From: Bradyrhizobium commune
GTDB lineage: Bacteria; Pseudomonadota; Alphaproteobacteria; Rhizobiales; Xanthobacteraceae
Assembly (NCBI RefSeq): GCF_015624505.1
Contig: NZ_CP061379.1
Location: 4,712,001 to 4,776,000, forward strand
Reading direction: 5' to 3'
DNA length: 64,000 nucleotides
In this document: positions 18,221-27,740 of the stretch, one piece after another
Layout: every line of letters starts with the position of its first letter
Position numbering within the stretch: position 1 is the stretch's first letter
Translations under genes and position numbers: made by a program
Notes under the pieces: generated by a model
What the model saw: only the letters and a program-made list of their open reading frames with translations
Told to the model about the DNA's origin: nothing
The model's database searches: none

Positions 18221-18733
18221 TCATTTCGCCCGTTTGAATACTAGCTCCAACGTGATGCCCGCCGGGGTGCGTGGATTTGTAAACTTCAATTCTTCGTCGG
18301 TGATCGATCTCACGATCCGACGTTGATTTGGTGTTCCGACCAAGTTCGGAAACGAACTCGTCTCGATGTTGACGTGAATCGTCTTCGCGCTCTCGTCCAC
18401 TGTGTATGTCCCAGTGTAGGCAACGACACCTGACGCAATAGCCATGGCCTCGTCGGGGGAGGGACGCGCAGAGTCGCCCGATGCATACTTTGGAGCGTCG
18501 GAGCGGACAGTAATGAAATGGAAGCGACTGTCTGCGGTATAGGTGACAGCGCCTTGTAGCTTTGGTCGCTCTACGGCACTGCCATCCTCACGGGTCCCGG
18601 TGCTGGACACGTAAATCCAAGTGCCCACCAACTGGTCTCTCAGAGACCTTCCTTGAGCAATGCTACCGTCCGGGAATGCTACAGCCGAAATCAACGCCGC
18701 CGCACAAAGTCCAACTGCACAACGCCTGTTCAT
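18221..18733 (-). CDS. Exported lipocalin-like protein
   Basis: The protein is 170 residues from the ATG at 18733 (MNRRCAVGL), with a signal peptide ending near SIA-QG (residue 27). The mature part starts LRDQLVGTWIYVSS and continues with TYTADSRFHFITVRS and GVVAYTGTYTVDE. This order is typical of lipocalin-like domain families (Lipocalin_5 type), small beta-barrels of unknown ligand. It lies between two copies of a degenerate intergenic repeat, and its promoter region abuts the insertion element. The longer open frame upstream to 18985 runs into the element and is not coding. Confidence 0.7.
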   Translation of the reverse strand: MNRRCAVGLCAAALISAVAFPDGSIAQGRSLRDQLVGTWIYVSSTGTREDGSAVERPKLQGAVTYTADSRFHFITVRSDAPKYASGDSARPSPDEAMAIASGVVAYTGTYTVDESAKTIHVNIETSSFPNLVGTPNQRRIVRSITDEELKFTNPRTPAGITLELVFKRAK

Positions 18734-18802
18734 GGGGCGCCCCTGCTTTTTGCCAACGCCGGCAAGATTACTCGGCACTCCGATTGCCAGCAATGGGTCA
18801 CA

Positions 18803-18890
18803 AGCGGCGATCACGCTCAGGCGGAGTGATGTCCGGTTAGTCCCAGTGAGGCGACCTACGGATCGGTCAGGCGGTCTTCCGCAACGGGCC
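18803..18890. repeat. Degenerate intergenic repeat, copy B (left part)
   Basis: This is the homologue of copy A, broken after GGGCC by the insertion element. The right part resumes at 20,502 with GGCCAACAGCAGA, which lines up with GGGCCAAAAAGCAGA in copy A. Confidence 0.65.
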
Positions 18891-20501
18891 GATTTTGTTG
18901 CAGAACCCTTGAGGAGCGGAGCAAACCGTGATTCCGTGAGGTGAAGCGGCCATCGACGGAGCGTTTCGATGATGGGGCGGTGCAAGAGTGAGCAGGGTCA
19001 GCTGTTCTATGCGTTCGACCTCGAAGCCGTAGTACCGGACGACCATCAGGTTCGGCAGATTGCGGCAGTTCTCGATCTCTCGTGGGTGCGCGCAGAGCTT
19101 GCGCCGCACTACTCCAACACTGGTCGGCCATCGGTCGATCCGGAGTTGATGATCCGGATGCTCATCCTCGGATACGTATTCGCGATCCGCTCGGAGCGAG
19201 CATTATGCCGCGAGGTCCAGCTCAACCTCGCATATCGCTGGTTCTGCGGTCTTGGCATAGAGGACAGAATCCCGGATCACTCGGCATTCACGCGCGCCCG
19301 CAACGAGCGCTTTCGCGATCATGATGTCTTTCGTCACGTCTTCGAACATGTCGTCGTTTCGTGCATCAAAGCTGGCCTTGTCGGCGGCGATGGTTTCGCC
19401 GTCGATGCCAGCTTGATCGCGGCGGACGCCAATAAGTGCCGCTCGACCCCGGGCGACAAATGGAGCCACGACATCGACCCGATGAGGGCCAGGCGCGCCG
19501 TTCAGGACTACCTTGCCAATCTCGACGATCCGGCATGGGGTCGTGCGACCGACGTCGTGCCGAAGTTTGTCGCGCCGTCCGACCCAGCCGCGCAGTGGAC
19601 TGGCGCACTGCGCAGCGCCGCGTTCTTCGCCTACGCCGACAATTACCTCGTCGACATCAAGTTCGGTATTATCATGGATGTCGAAGCGTCCCGGGCGATC
19701 CGCCAGTCCGAGGTTGGCGCATCCCAGACGATGATCGAAAGGACTGAGAAGACGTTCGGCATCAAACCCGACTGGCTCGTCGCGGATACGGCCTACGGCG
19801 CGGCCCAAAATCTCCACTTCCTGGTCGATGTGAAGGGGATCGCGCCCCACATCCCGGTGATCGACAAGTCAAAGCGCGACGACGGCACGTTCAGCCGCGA
19901 CGATTTCATCTATGACGAGGCGCGCGATCAATGTATCTGCCCCAGCGGCAAGATCCTGCCGCGCTCAAGTGGAGCACGCGGACCACGCGGGGATGACGCT
20001 ATCTCGTATTTCTCGCGCGTCGCCGATTGCCGCGACTGCCCGCTCAAGTCCAAATGCTGCCCAAACTCGCCTAGCCGGAAGATCACACGCCACGTGCATG
20101 AGGCAGCGCGCGATGTCGCCCGCGCGATCGCCAAGACGCCTGCCTACGATCAGACCCGACGAGATCGCAAGAAGGTTGAGATGCTGTTTGCGCACCTCAA
20201 GCGGATTCTGCGGCTCGGCCGCCTGAGGCTGCGTGGCCCGGCCGGCGCGCGGTTCGAATTTACGCTTGCAGCAATCGCTCAGAACCTTCGTCGCTTTGCC
20301 AAGCTGGCGCTCCATCCACCCAACACGGCCGCACCGTGCGTTGCGTAAGTGGCGTCCGTCGCGTTGGTTGCGTCAAACATCAGTGCCCGGGGGCGTATCC
20401 GCAGCCCATGCCGGGCAGGCGGCCGAGAGATCGCGAGCCCAAATTTTCAGATCTCGGCCTCGGCTGAGAGCGTCGATCCTACCGACTTCTGCAACAAAAT
20501 C
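18891..20501 (+). mobile_element. IS1182-family insertion sequence
   Basis: The element is about 1.61 kb with terminal inverted repeats: GATTTTGTTGCAGAA at the left and its exact complement at the right end, 15 matching bases. It is flanked by GGCC on both sides (18,887-18,890 and 20,502-20,505). Because GGCC is its own complement, it could be read as part of the repeats, but comparison with copy A of the host repeat shows a single GGCC in the uninterrupted site. That supports a 4-bp target duplication. One intact transposase gene fills the element, so it may be active. Confidence 0.85.
18969..20348 (+). CDS. IS1182-family transposase
   Basis: A full-length 459-residue DDE transposase. The N-terminal part (from about residue 28, through SNTGRPSVDPELMIRMLILG) is the InsH-type DNA-binding domain. 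The catalytic core shows the first aspartate in FAVDASLIAADA near 142 and the second in VADTAYGAA. The glutamate is in RKKVEMLFAHLKRILRLGRL near the C-terminus. A cysteine cluster (CICPSG, then CRDCPLKSKCC), typical of the family, sits between the second Asp and the Glu. The start may be either of two adjacent ATG codons. No frameshift or stop is seen. Confidence 0.93.
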   Translation: MMGRCKSEQGQLFYAFDLEAVVPDDHQVRQIAAVLDLSWVRAELAPHYSNTGRPSVDPELMIRMLILGYVFAIRSERALCREVQLNLAYRWFCGLGIEDRIPDHSAFTRARNERFRDHDVFRHVFEHVVVSCIKAGLVGGDGFAVDASLIAADANKCRSTPGDKWSHDIDPMRARRAVQDYLANLDDPAWGRATDVVPKFVAPSDPAAQWTGALRSAAFFAYADNYLVDIKFGIIMDVEASRAIRQSEVGASQTMIERTEKTFGIKPDWLVADTAYGAAQNLHFLVDVKGIAPHIPVIDKSKRDDGTFSRDDFIYDEARDQCICPSGKILPRSSGARGPRGDDAISYFSRVADCRDCPLKSKCCPNSPSRKITRHVHEAARDVARAIAKTPAYDQTRRDRKKVEMLFAHLKRILRLGRLRLRGPAGARFEFTLAAIAQNLRRFAKLALHPPNTAAPCVA

Positions 20502-20747
20502 GGCCAACAGCAGAAGTGTCGTCGAGTGTAAACGGGGACGAGCGGTTGGGACCGAAGCGCTCACCCTTTTTCTATTTCGAAGCTGGAGCATACTCCAGCA
20601 GGCCGCTGCGCGGAGTCTTCCCCCGTGAGGTTGGTCAGGCCCGGCACCGGCTTACGGACGGCGTCCGGGCCGCTCCAATGGGATCATCTTCGTTGGAGCA
20701 GAAGCGGCCCAGCGTGTTAGCTCTTTTGGGAAAATGCTCGAGTTCGC
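20349..20747. other. Gene-free stretch beyond the transposase
   Basis: The first 157 bases complete the right end of the insertion element. The remaining 240 bases hold the right part of repeat copy B and then sequence with no convincing gene, hairpin or RNA. Confidence 0.5.
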
Positions 20748-21212
20748 CTACTTGTATTTTGTACCATATTTGAGACTGATCGCGTCGATTTGCTCCCGCG
20801 TCAATTCCCTTCGCGGCTCGCCGGGTCGATTGCAGGTTTCGCGGAAGAACGCATCCAAGCCGGTGGGCGTGACGATCCAAAGGAGCAGCAGCTCACTGTC
20901 CGGGTTCGCGAATCCGTGCCACGAGTTCTTCGGGATGAATATCGTCGAACCCTTCTCGAAGGGATGACGCACGTCGTTGAGTATAAATGTTCCGCTTCCG
21001 TCTAAAACGTAGAAAGCTTCGTCCGAGTCAAAGTGTATGTGGATCGGAATGCCAGCCCCTATGGGCACCTGCTGAGTGCCGCAGGCCACATTCTTGGAGC
21101 CTTTGATGGGATCAACCTTAATGATGATACTGCCTGGATTACGATAGTGAATGAGATGTTCGCCCTCGGCTACGCCCAGCACGTATCCATGCGCTTCGGT
21201 TTGAGCTTTCAC
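20748..21212 (-). CDS. Single-domain cupin protein
   Basis: A small cupin of about 154 residues. I prefer the GTG at 21212, five bases after GGAGGG; a TTG at 21242 would add ten residues. Cupin motif 1 is PIHIHFDSDEAFYVLDGSG near residue 56, with two His and one Glu metal ligands. Motif 2 is IPKNSWHGFAN, with the third His. The core is one jelly-roll barrel with a helical tail. Such proteins bind a divalent metal and are isomerases, lyases or oxygenases, and no subfamily is clear. It is separated from the insertion element by a gene-free stretch and may be accessory DNA. Confidence 0.75.
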   Translation of the reverse strand: MKAQTEAHGYVLGVAEGEHLIHYRNPGSIIIKVDPIKGSKNVACGTQQVPIGAGIPIHIHFDSDEAFYVLDGSGTFILNDVRHPFEKGSTIFIPKNSWHGFANPDSELLLLWIVTPTGLDAFFRETCNRPGEPRRELTREQIDAISLKYGTKYK

Positions 21213-21551
21213 TTCACCCTCCAGTAACGTGCGAGACGCCAATACCTAGCCATGCCGACCAAGGAATGATCGCCCGCCTTTTCGGGAAATGCGAGCATAG
21301 CTCTTTAATGGGCCAAATGTCTCAGTTGGGTCAAAGGCTGCCGTCGGGCTCTTGTGAGCTGATGTCTGCTATCGGCTGCGAGCGCGCTCGATCAAGTTTC
21401 TTCCACGCGTAGCGGCACAACTGTCCCGGCGACATGAGTTGTTCCGGGCCAATGGCCCCAAACGACTTTCGCGTCGAAATCCCTGCCGCGACAACAAACA
21501 TCTTTCACGTCGCCCACCACAGGCGTGGCATTGGTTGATACGGTCCAACCT
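21213..21551. other. Gene-free stretch with traces of the degenerate repeat
   Basis: There is no plausible gene. Around 21,310-21,350 the sequence AATGGGCCAAA and GTTGGGTCAAA resembles pieces of the repeat seen at 18.0-18.2 and 18.8 kb, suggesting a third worn copy. Confidence 0.4.
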
Positions 21552-21896
21552 TCACCTGACATAGTACTCCTGAAACGCCGCTCTGAGTTCGGCCAGTCGG
21601 TCGTTCGTTGCGCCCAGCTCTGCGTCGGCCCGATTTGCGTGCAGGTCCGCGTAAACGATCGGCTGATCGAACTGGCTCACCGTGAAGTCGTAGCTGCGGT
21701 CTCCGATCCGATTGTAAAAATGGTCGCCGGCCGGCAGCGGCGTCTTCAGCAACTCGCCACCGAAGAGTTCGTGAACGAGCAGCGACGTGACGTTGCATTG
21801 CCCCGCCGCGGGATTTTCCGACGTCCACTGGCTCGCTGTCGACAGCGACCATGCCTTGCGCAGCGCGCGCTGAACGTCATCGGGATCGAAGCTCAT
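21552..21896 (-). CDS. YunG family protein
   Basis: A 114-residue protein from the ATG at 21896, well spaced after GGAGGT; a GTG two codons upstream is less likely. The pattern is that of the YunG family: ALRKAWSLSTASQWTSENP, then GQCNVTSLLVHELFGGELL, then DFTVSQFD. No enzyme function is known for the family; the conserved Gln-Cys in GQCNVT hints at a cysteine nucleophile. It is isolated between gene-free stretches with worn repeats, as expected of accessory DNA. Confidence 0.75.
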   Translation of the reverse strand: MSFDPDDVQRALRKAWSLSTASQWTSENPAAGQCNVTSLLVHELFGGELLKTPLPAGDHFYNRIGDRSYDFTVSQFDQPIVYADLHANRADAELGATNDRLAELRAAFQEYYVR

Positions 21897-22018
21897 CGTC
21901 ACCTCCAGCGATCGGCGCCATGCGACAATTTCGGATTATGCGATTATCGCATTCTGCTCCTGTTTTGCCCGACAAGTCAAACGGCTGCGTAGCTCGGCTG
22001 AGCCCAACGCTATCGGCC

Positions 22019-22098
22019 CGTCATTGCGAGCGCAGCGAAGCAATCGAGAATCTTCCCGCGGAGGGACTCTGGATTGCTTCGCTGCGCTCGGAATGACG
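22019..22098. repeat. Inverted intergenic repeat, REP-like
   Basis: Arms 22,019-22,046 and 22,071-22,098 are near-perfect complements (CGTCATTGCGAGCGCAGCGA and its reverse, with one mismatch). This is one of the commonest palindromic repeats of Bradyrhizobium. The gap 21,897-22,246 otherwise holds no recognisable gene. Confidence 0.7.
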
Positions 22099-22246
22099 AT
22101 GTGGGAACATGATTGCCGCTTCCGGCCGAATTGCCGCGACGCCTCAAACTGTTAGCGGCAGCCGCAGCGCAACTTGCCGTCACCCCGCGTCTACTGTGCA
22201 TGGGGTTGTTTTCCACTTTTTGTCGTGACACCCGGATGCACCAATG

Positions 22247-22278
22247 AAAAAGCCCGGCCTCGCGAACGAGGCCGGGCT
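22247..22278 (-). terminator. Rho-independent terminator of the second TRAP binding-protein gene
   Basis: A 12-bp stem (AGCCCGGCCTCG and complement) with a CGAA loop is followed by a T-run on the minus strand, 26 bases beyond the stop at 22305. Confidence 0.85.
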
Positions 22279-22304
22279 CAATCGTCTTGCGACGTTGCGA
22301 AAGA

Positions 22305-23510
<1,206 letters not shown>

Positions 23511-23600
23511 TTAACACGGAAGCCCCCAATCCGAAACGCGACATTGGCATGACGGGGCTCTACGAAAGTCGCATGTCCCCAACGGGCTGGCTGGAAAGGC

Positions 23601-24737
23601 TCAAGCGGCGGCGATGACGCCCTTGAGCTGGTCCCGGACCTGTCCCGCAATGGCGCGATAGATCGCCGCATGGGGACCGTCCGGCTCGCTGTCGACCACC
23701 GGGCTACCGGCATCGGAGGTGACGCGAATCGCCATGTGCAAGGGGATCTCGCCCAGGAACGGGACCCCGAGCTTCTCGGCCTCGTGGCGCGCTCCGCCAT
23801 GGCCGAAGATGTCCGATTTCGTGCCGCAATGCGGGCACTGGAAATAGCTCATGTTCTCGACGATGCCGAGCACGGGCACATTGACCTTCTTGAACATCGC
23901 AAGCCCCCGGCGCGCATCGATCAGGGACAGGTCCTGCGGGGTCGAGACGATCACGGCGCCCTTCAGCGGCACGTTCTGCGCAAGCGTCAGCTGGGCGTCG
24001 CCGGTTCCCGGCGGCATGTCGACGACGAGCACGTCGAGGCTGCCCCATGCAACGTCGCGCAGCATCTGCGTCACCGCCGACATCACCATCGGACCACGCC
24101 AGATCATCGCGGTCTCTTCCTCCACGAGGAATCCGATCGACATGATGGCAAGGCCGAAGCGCTTGAGCGGGATCATCTTGCGCTCGCCGTCGAGCTCCGG
24201 CTTCGCGTGCAGCCCTGTCAGCCGCGGCACCGAGGGGCCGTAGATGTCGGCATCGAGCAGCCCGACCTTGAGGCCGAGGTCGCGCAGGCCGAGCGCCAGA
24301 TTGAGCGCGGTGGTCGATTTGCCGACGCCGCCCTTGCCGGAGGCCACCGCGATCACAGCGGTGACGCCCGGAATCTCGGACTGCCGCGCCATCGGCGACC
24401 CACCGCCCTGCGGCGGCTTGTGGGCATGGACCGGCTGCACGCCCGGCGTACCGCGGCTTGGTGTTGGCGGCGGTGGCGGCGTGCTACCAGCCTTGCGCTC
24501 GGCGGTCAGCGCCACCATCACGGTGGTGACGCCGGGAATGGCGCGCACGGCGGCTTCGGCCTCGGCCCGGATGGATTCCCAGGCCCGCGCCTCGGCGGCA
24601 TCGACATTGATCGAGAAGAACACCTTGCCGTCGGACGCGCTGATCGCGCTCAGCACATTGGCATTGGTGAGCGCGACCCCGCGGGGCGACTTGATCCTGG
24701 CGAGGCTGTCGAGAACCTGTTGCTGCGTCACGCTCAA
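23601..24737 (-). CDS. mrp: Mrp/ApbC-type iron-sulfur cluster carrier ATPase
   Basis: A 378-residue protein if read from the TTG at 24737, seven bases after AGGAG; an ATG at 24758 overlaps that site and is less likely. Residues 1-85 form the MIP18/DUF59 domain. A Pro-rich linker follows, then a P-loop ATPase with the deviant Walker A motif ASGKGGVGKST near 130. The switch motifs DADIYGPSVP and DMPPGTGDAQ are also present. The cluster-binding CPHCG is near residue 300. It transfers 4Fe-4S clusters to apoproteins. It is transcribed alone on the minus strand, with 204 bases to the next gene. Confidence 0.92.
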   Translation of the reverse strand: MSVTQQQVLDSLARIKSPRGVALTNANVLSAISASDGKVFFSINVDAAEARAWESIRAEAEAAVRAIPGVTTVMVALTAERKAGSTPPPPPTPSRGTPGVQPVHAHKPPQGGGSPMARQSEIPGVTAVIAVASGKGGVGKSTTALNLALGLRDLGLKVGLLDADIYGPSVPRLTGLHAKPELDGERKMIPLKRFGLAIMSIGFLVEEETAMIWRGPMVMSAVTQMLRDVAWGSLDVLVVDMPPGTGDAQLTLAQNVPLKGAVIVSTPQDLSLIDARRGLAMFKKVNVPVLGIVENMSYFQCPHCGTKSDIFGHGGARHEAEKLGVPFLGEIPLHMAIRVTSDAGSPVVDSEPDGPHAAIYRAIAGQVRDQLKGVIAAA

Positions 24738-24790
24738 AGCGCATCTCCTGAAGTTCAAGATGCCCCATTAGAGCGGAAACGCAGAAAAGG

Positions 24791-25228
24791 CTACTGCCTG
24801 CCAATATCGCCAGCCATCTCGGCGGGCGCGGCCCCCTGCTCCATCGCCGCCTCGTAATTGAGCTCGATCATGACGCCATTGGGGTCGTGGACGAAGATCT
24901 GCCAGAGGTCGCCGCCGGGTACCTGGCGGGAGTCGAATTTCATGCCCTTCGCGGCCAGCCGCTGCCTCATGCCGTCAAAACCGCGGCTGACGAAGGCGAC
25001 ATGGTGGACCACGCCGGAATCCGGCTTCTGCGGCTCTGGGGTCGGGGAAATGTCGACGAGGTGCACCACCGCCTTGCCCTCGCTGTACATCCAGGCCCCC
25101 GGAAAGGCGAAATTCGGCCGGGCGCCTTTTTCGAGGCCCAGCACGTCCTCGTAGAAGCGGACTGTCTCGGCCAGATTCCGGGTCCGGATGTTGAAATGAT
25201 CGAGCACGCCAACGCTCACGCCGCCCAT
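24791..25228 (-). CDS. VOC (glyoxalase/bleomycin-resistance) family protein
   Basis: The 145-residue protein has the paired beta-alpha-beta-beta-beta modules of the vicinal oxygen chelate fold. The first metal ligand is the His in VLDHFNIRT, near residue 11, and a later one the His in SGVVHHVAF near 75. The last Glu is in GVMIELNYE near 126. Members include glyoxalase I, dioxygenases and resistance proteins, and the family alone does not fix the substrate. The start at 25228 has GGGAGC upstream. A more distant VOC protein is encoded at 57.5 kb. Confidence 0.85.
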   Translation of the reverse strand: MGGVSVGVLDHFNIRTRNLAETVRFYEDVLGLEKGARPNFAFPGAWMYSEGKAVVHLVDISPTPEPQKPDSGVVHHVAFVSRGFDGMRQRLAAKGMKFDSRQVPGGDLWQIFVHDPNGVMIELNYEAAMEQGAAPAEMAGDIGRQ

Positions 25229-25429
25229 GCCTTCGCTCCCTTTTGATGCGGGTCGTTATTCGAAGCCCCTAGCACCCCATCCTAGCACAGGCGGCCGCCA
25301 AACGAAGCCGTTGCCCTCCGGCCTCAAGGGTTTATGGTGCGCCCGTTCCCCTTCAAGCGGAACCTCAGGACCCCCGGCTGGCGACCCTCGCCCGGCTGCA
25401 ACCGTAAAACTCAAGCTACGGACACACAC

Positions 25430-26302
25430 ATGGCTAAAGTCGCTTTCCTCGGTCTCGGCGTGATGGGCTTCCCCATGGCCGGACACCTCGTGAAAAAAGG
25501 GGGCCATGAGGTCACCGTCTACAACCGCACCGCGGCCAAGGCGAAGGAGTGGGCGGACCAGTTCGGCGGCAAGACCGCGGCGACCCCGAAGGCCGCGGCC
25601 GACGGCCAGGACTTCGTGATGTGCTGCGTCGGCAACGACAATGATCTGCGCGCGGTCACGATCGGCCCCGACGGCGCCTTCGCCGGCATGAAGAAGGGCG
25701 CGACCTTCGTCGATCACACCACCGCCTCCGCTGAAGTCGCCCGCGAGCTCGATGCGGCCGCGACCAAGGCCGGCTTCAAGTTCATCGACGCGCCGGTTTC
25801 CGGCGGCCAGGCCGGCGCCGAGAACGGCGTGCTGACGGTGATGTGCGGCGGCGCCGAAGACGCCTATGCCGGCGCCGAGCCGATCATCACCGGCGCCTAT
25901 GCGCGGATGTGCAAACTGCTCGGGCCCGCCGGAAGCGGCCAGCTGACGAAGATGGTCAACCAGATCTGCATCGCAGGCCTCGTGCAGGGTCTCTCCGAGG
26001 GCATCCATTTCGCCAAGAAGAGCGGCCTCGACGTCGCCGCAGTGATCGAGACCATCTCGAAAGGCGCCGCGCAATCCTGGCAGATGGAGAACCGCTACAA
26101 GACCATGAACGACGACAAGTACGATTTCGGCTTCGCGGTCGAATGGATGCGCAAGGACCTCTCGATCTCGCTCGCCGAAGCCCGCCGCAACGGCGCCAAT
26201 TTGCCGGTGACCGCGCTGGTCGACCAGTTCTATGCCGAGGTCGAGAAGATGGGCGGCAAGCGCTGGGACACGTCGAGCCTGCTCGCGCGGCTTAATCGCT
26301 GA
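25430..26302 (+). CDS. Beta-hydroxyacid dehydrogenase (3-hydroxyisobutyrate dehydrogenase family)
   Basis: The product is 290 residues from the ATG at 25430 (MAKVAFLGLG). The N-terminal Rossmann domain has GLGVMGFPMAGHL, typical of the family, and YNRTAAKAKEW, which by the Arg after the strand favours NADP. The signature FIDAPVSGGQAGAENGVLTV (near residue 120) and the catalytic Lys in GSGQLTKMVNQ (near 175) are present. It may act on 3-hydroxyisobutyrate, tartronate semialdehyde or succinic semialdehyde-like substrates, which cannot be separated by motif alone. nhaD follows after 22 bases. Confidence 0.88.
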   Translation: MAKVAFLGLGVMGFPMAGHLVKKGGHEVTVYNRTAAKAKEWADQFGGKTAATPKAAADGQDFVMCCVGNDNDLRAVTIGPDGAFAGMKKGATFVDHTTASAEVARELDAAATKAGFKFIDAPVSGGQAGAENGVLTVMCGGAEDAYAGAEPIITGAYARMCKLLGPAGSGQLTKMVNQICIAGLVQGLSEGIHFAKKSGLDVAAVIETISKGAAQSWQMENRYKTMNDDKYDFGFAVEWMRKDLSISLAEARRNGANLPVTALVDQFYAEVEKMGGKRWDTSSLLARLNR

Positions 26303-26324
26303 TGGCTGACGGATTGACCCCGCC

Positions 26325-27602
26325 TTGCTGATCGCGCTCGCCGCCATCTTTGTTGCCGCTTATGCGGCGATCGCGCTCGAGCATCCGATCGGGATCAACA
26401 AGAGCGCGTCCGCGCTGCTCGCCGCGGGCCTGCTCTGGACCATCTACGCCATGGCAACGGGCGACCCAACGCTGGTCGGCCACAAGCTCGACGAATCCGT
26501 CGCCTCGACCGCGCAGATCGTGTTCTTCCTGATCGGCGCCATGACCATCGTCGAGGTGATCGACGCACATGATGGCTTCGAGGTCATCACCGCGCTGATC
26601 CGCACCACGAGCCAGGTCACCCTGATCTGGCTGATCGGCTTCGTGACGTTCTTCCTGAGCGCGATCCTGGACAATTTGACGACCACCATCGTCATGATCT
26701 CGCTGATCCAGAAGCTGATCGCCCGCCGCGACGACCGCCTGCTGTTCGCCTCCCTGATCGTCATCGCGGCGAATGCGGGCGGCGCCTGGACCGTGATCGG
26801 CGACGTCACCACCACCATGCTGTGGATCGGCGGACAGATCTCGCCGCTGAAGATCATGAGCGCGGTGTTCCTGCCCTCGCTGCTCAATTTGCTGGTGCCG
26901 CTCGCCTTCATCAGCATCTCGCTCAAGGGCAAGACGATCGCGGCGCCGTCGAAGGACAACGGGCTGCTCGCGGTCGACCGGTTCGAGCGGAACCTGATGT
27001 TCTATCTCGGGCTCGGCACGCTGATCGCGGTGCCCGCGTTCAAGGCGGTGACGCATCTGGCGCCCTTCATGGGCATCCTGTTCGGGCTCGGCCTGCTCTG
27101 GCTGGTCGGCGAGATCATGCATCGCCACAAGGATGAGCATGTGCGCCAGCCGCTCACTTTGGTGCATGCGCTGACGCGGATCGACATGAGCTCGGTCGTG
27201 TTCTTCGTCGGCATCCTGCTCGCGGTCGCCTGCCTCGAACATGCCGGCCTGTTGTCCCTGCTGGCCAAATGGCTCGATGCCACGCTCGGCCGCCAGGAGA
27301 TCATCGTCGTGGTGCTCGGGCTCCTCAGCGCCATCATCGACAACGTTCCGCTGGTGGCCGCGACCATGGGCATGTACGACCTCGCGCACTACCCGTCCGA
27401 CAGCTTCATCTGGGAGTTCATCGCCTATTGCGCCGGCACCGGCGGTTCGATCCTGATCATCGGCTCGGCCGCGGGCGTCGCCGCGATGGGGCTCGAGCGG
27501 ATCGAGTTCCTCTGGTACGCCCGCCGTATCGCAGTGCCGGCGCTCGCCGGCTATCTGGCCGGCGCGGTGGTCTATGTGGCGCAGCACGCGTGGCTGCATT
27601 GA
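26325..27602 (+). CDS. nhaD: NhaD-type sodium/proton antiporter
   Basis: The 425-residue membrane protein starts at a TTG; an in-frame stop lies just upstream, so there is no better ATG. About twelve hydrophobic helices are visible. NhaD-specific features include IEHP-like ALEHPIGINKS at the N-terminus, the conserved AILDNLTTTIVM near residue 117 and IIDNVPLVAATMGMYD near 335. The Asp-Asn pairs of the last two are characteristic of the ion transporter superfamily. It exchanges Na+ or Li+ for protons at the inner membrane. It probably shares a transcript with the dehydrogenase gene upstream. Confidence 0.9.
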   Translation: MLIALAAIFVAAYAAIALEHPIGINKSASALLAAGLLWTIYAMATGDPTLVGHKLDESVASTAQIVFFLIGAMTIVEVIDAHDGFEVITALIRTTSQVTLIWLIGFVTFFLSAILDNLTTTIVMISLIQKLIARRDDRLLFASLIVIAANAGGAWTVIGDVTTTMLWIGGQISPLKIMSAVFLPSLLNLLVPLAFISISLKGKTIAAPSKDNGLLAVDRFERNLMFYLGLGTLIAVPAFKAVTHLAPFMGILFGLGLLWLVGEIMHRHKDEHVRQPLTLVHALTRIDMSSVVFFVGILLAVACLEHAGLLSLLAKWLDATLGRQEIIVVVLGLLSAIIDNVPLVAATMGMYDLAHYPSDSFIWEFIAYCAGTGGSILIIGSAAGVAAMGLERIEFLWYARRIAVPALAGYLAGAVVYVAQHAWLH

Positions 27603-27623
27603 ACGGCGCCGGCCGGAACCAAA

Positions 27624-27639
27624 TTAACTCCGGGTTAAC
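27624..27639. promoter_or_regulatory. Candidate CtrA box
   Basis: The sequence is TTAA, seven bases, TTAAC, a perfect CtrA consensus about 100 bases upstream of a cell-cycle-type histidine kinase. Thirty bases further on, CCTTAAG and CTTAAGG form a 7-bp dyad with TTAA half-sites eight bases apart. Confidence 0.65.
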
Positions 27640-27740
27640 GTAATTCTTTAGCTCCTTAAGTCACCTCTTAAGGATTTCTTGCCAGAGATAGACAATGCAG
27701 AAGGCCCGCGTCCGACGCGGGCAGGAATCGTTGTTGCTTG

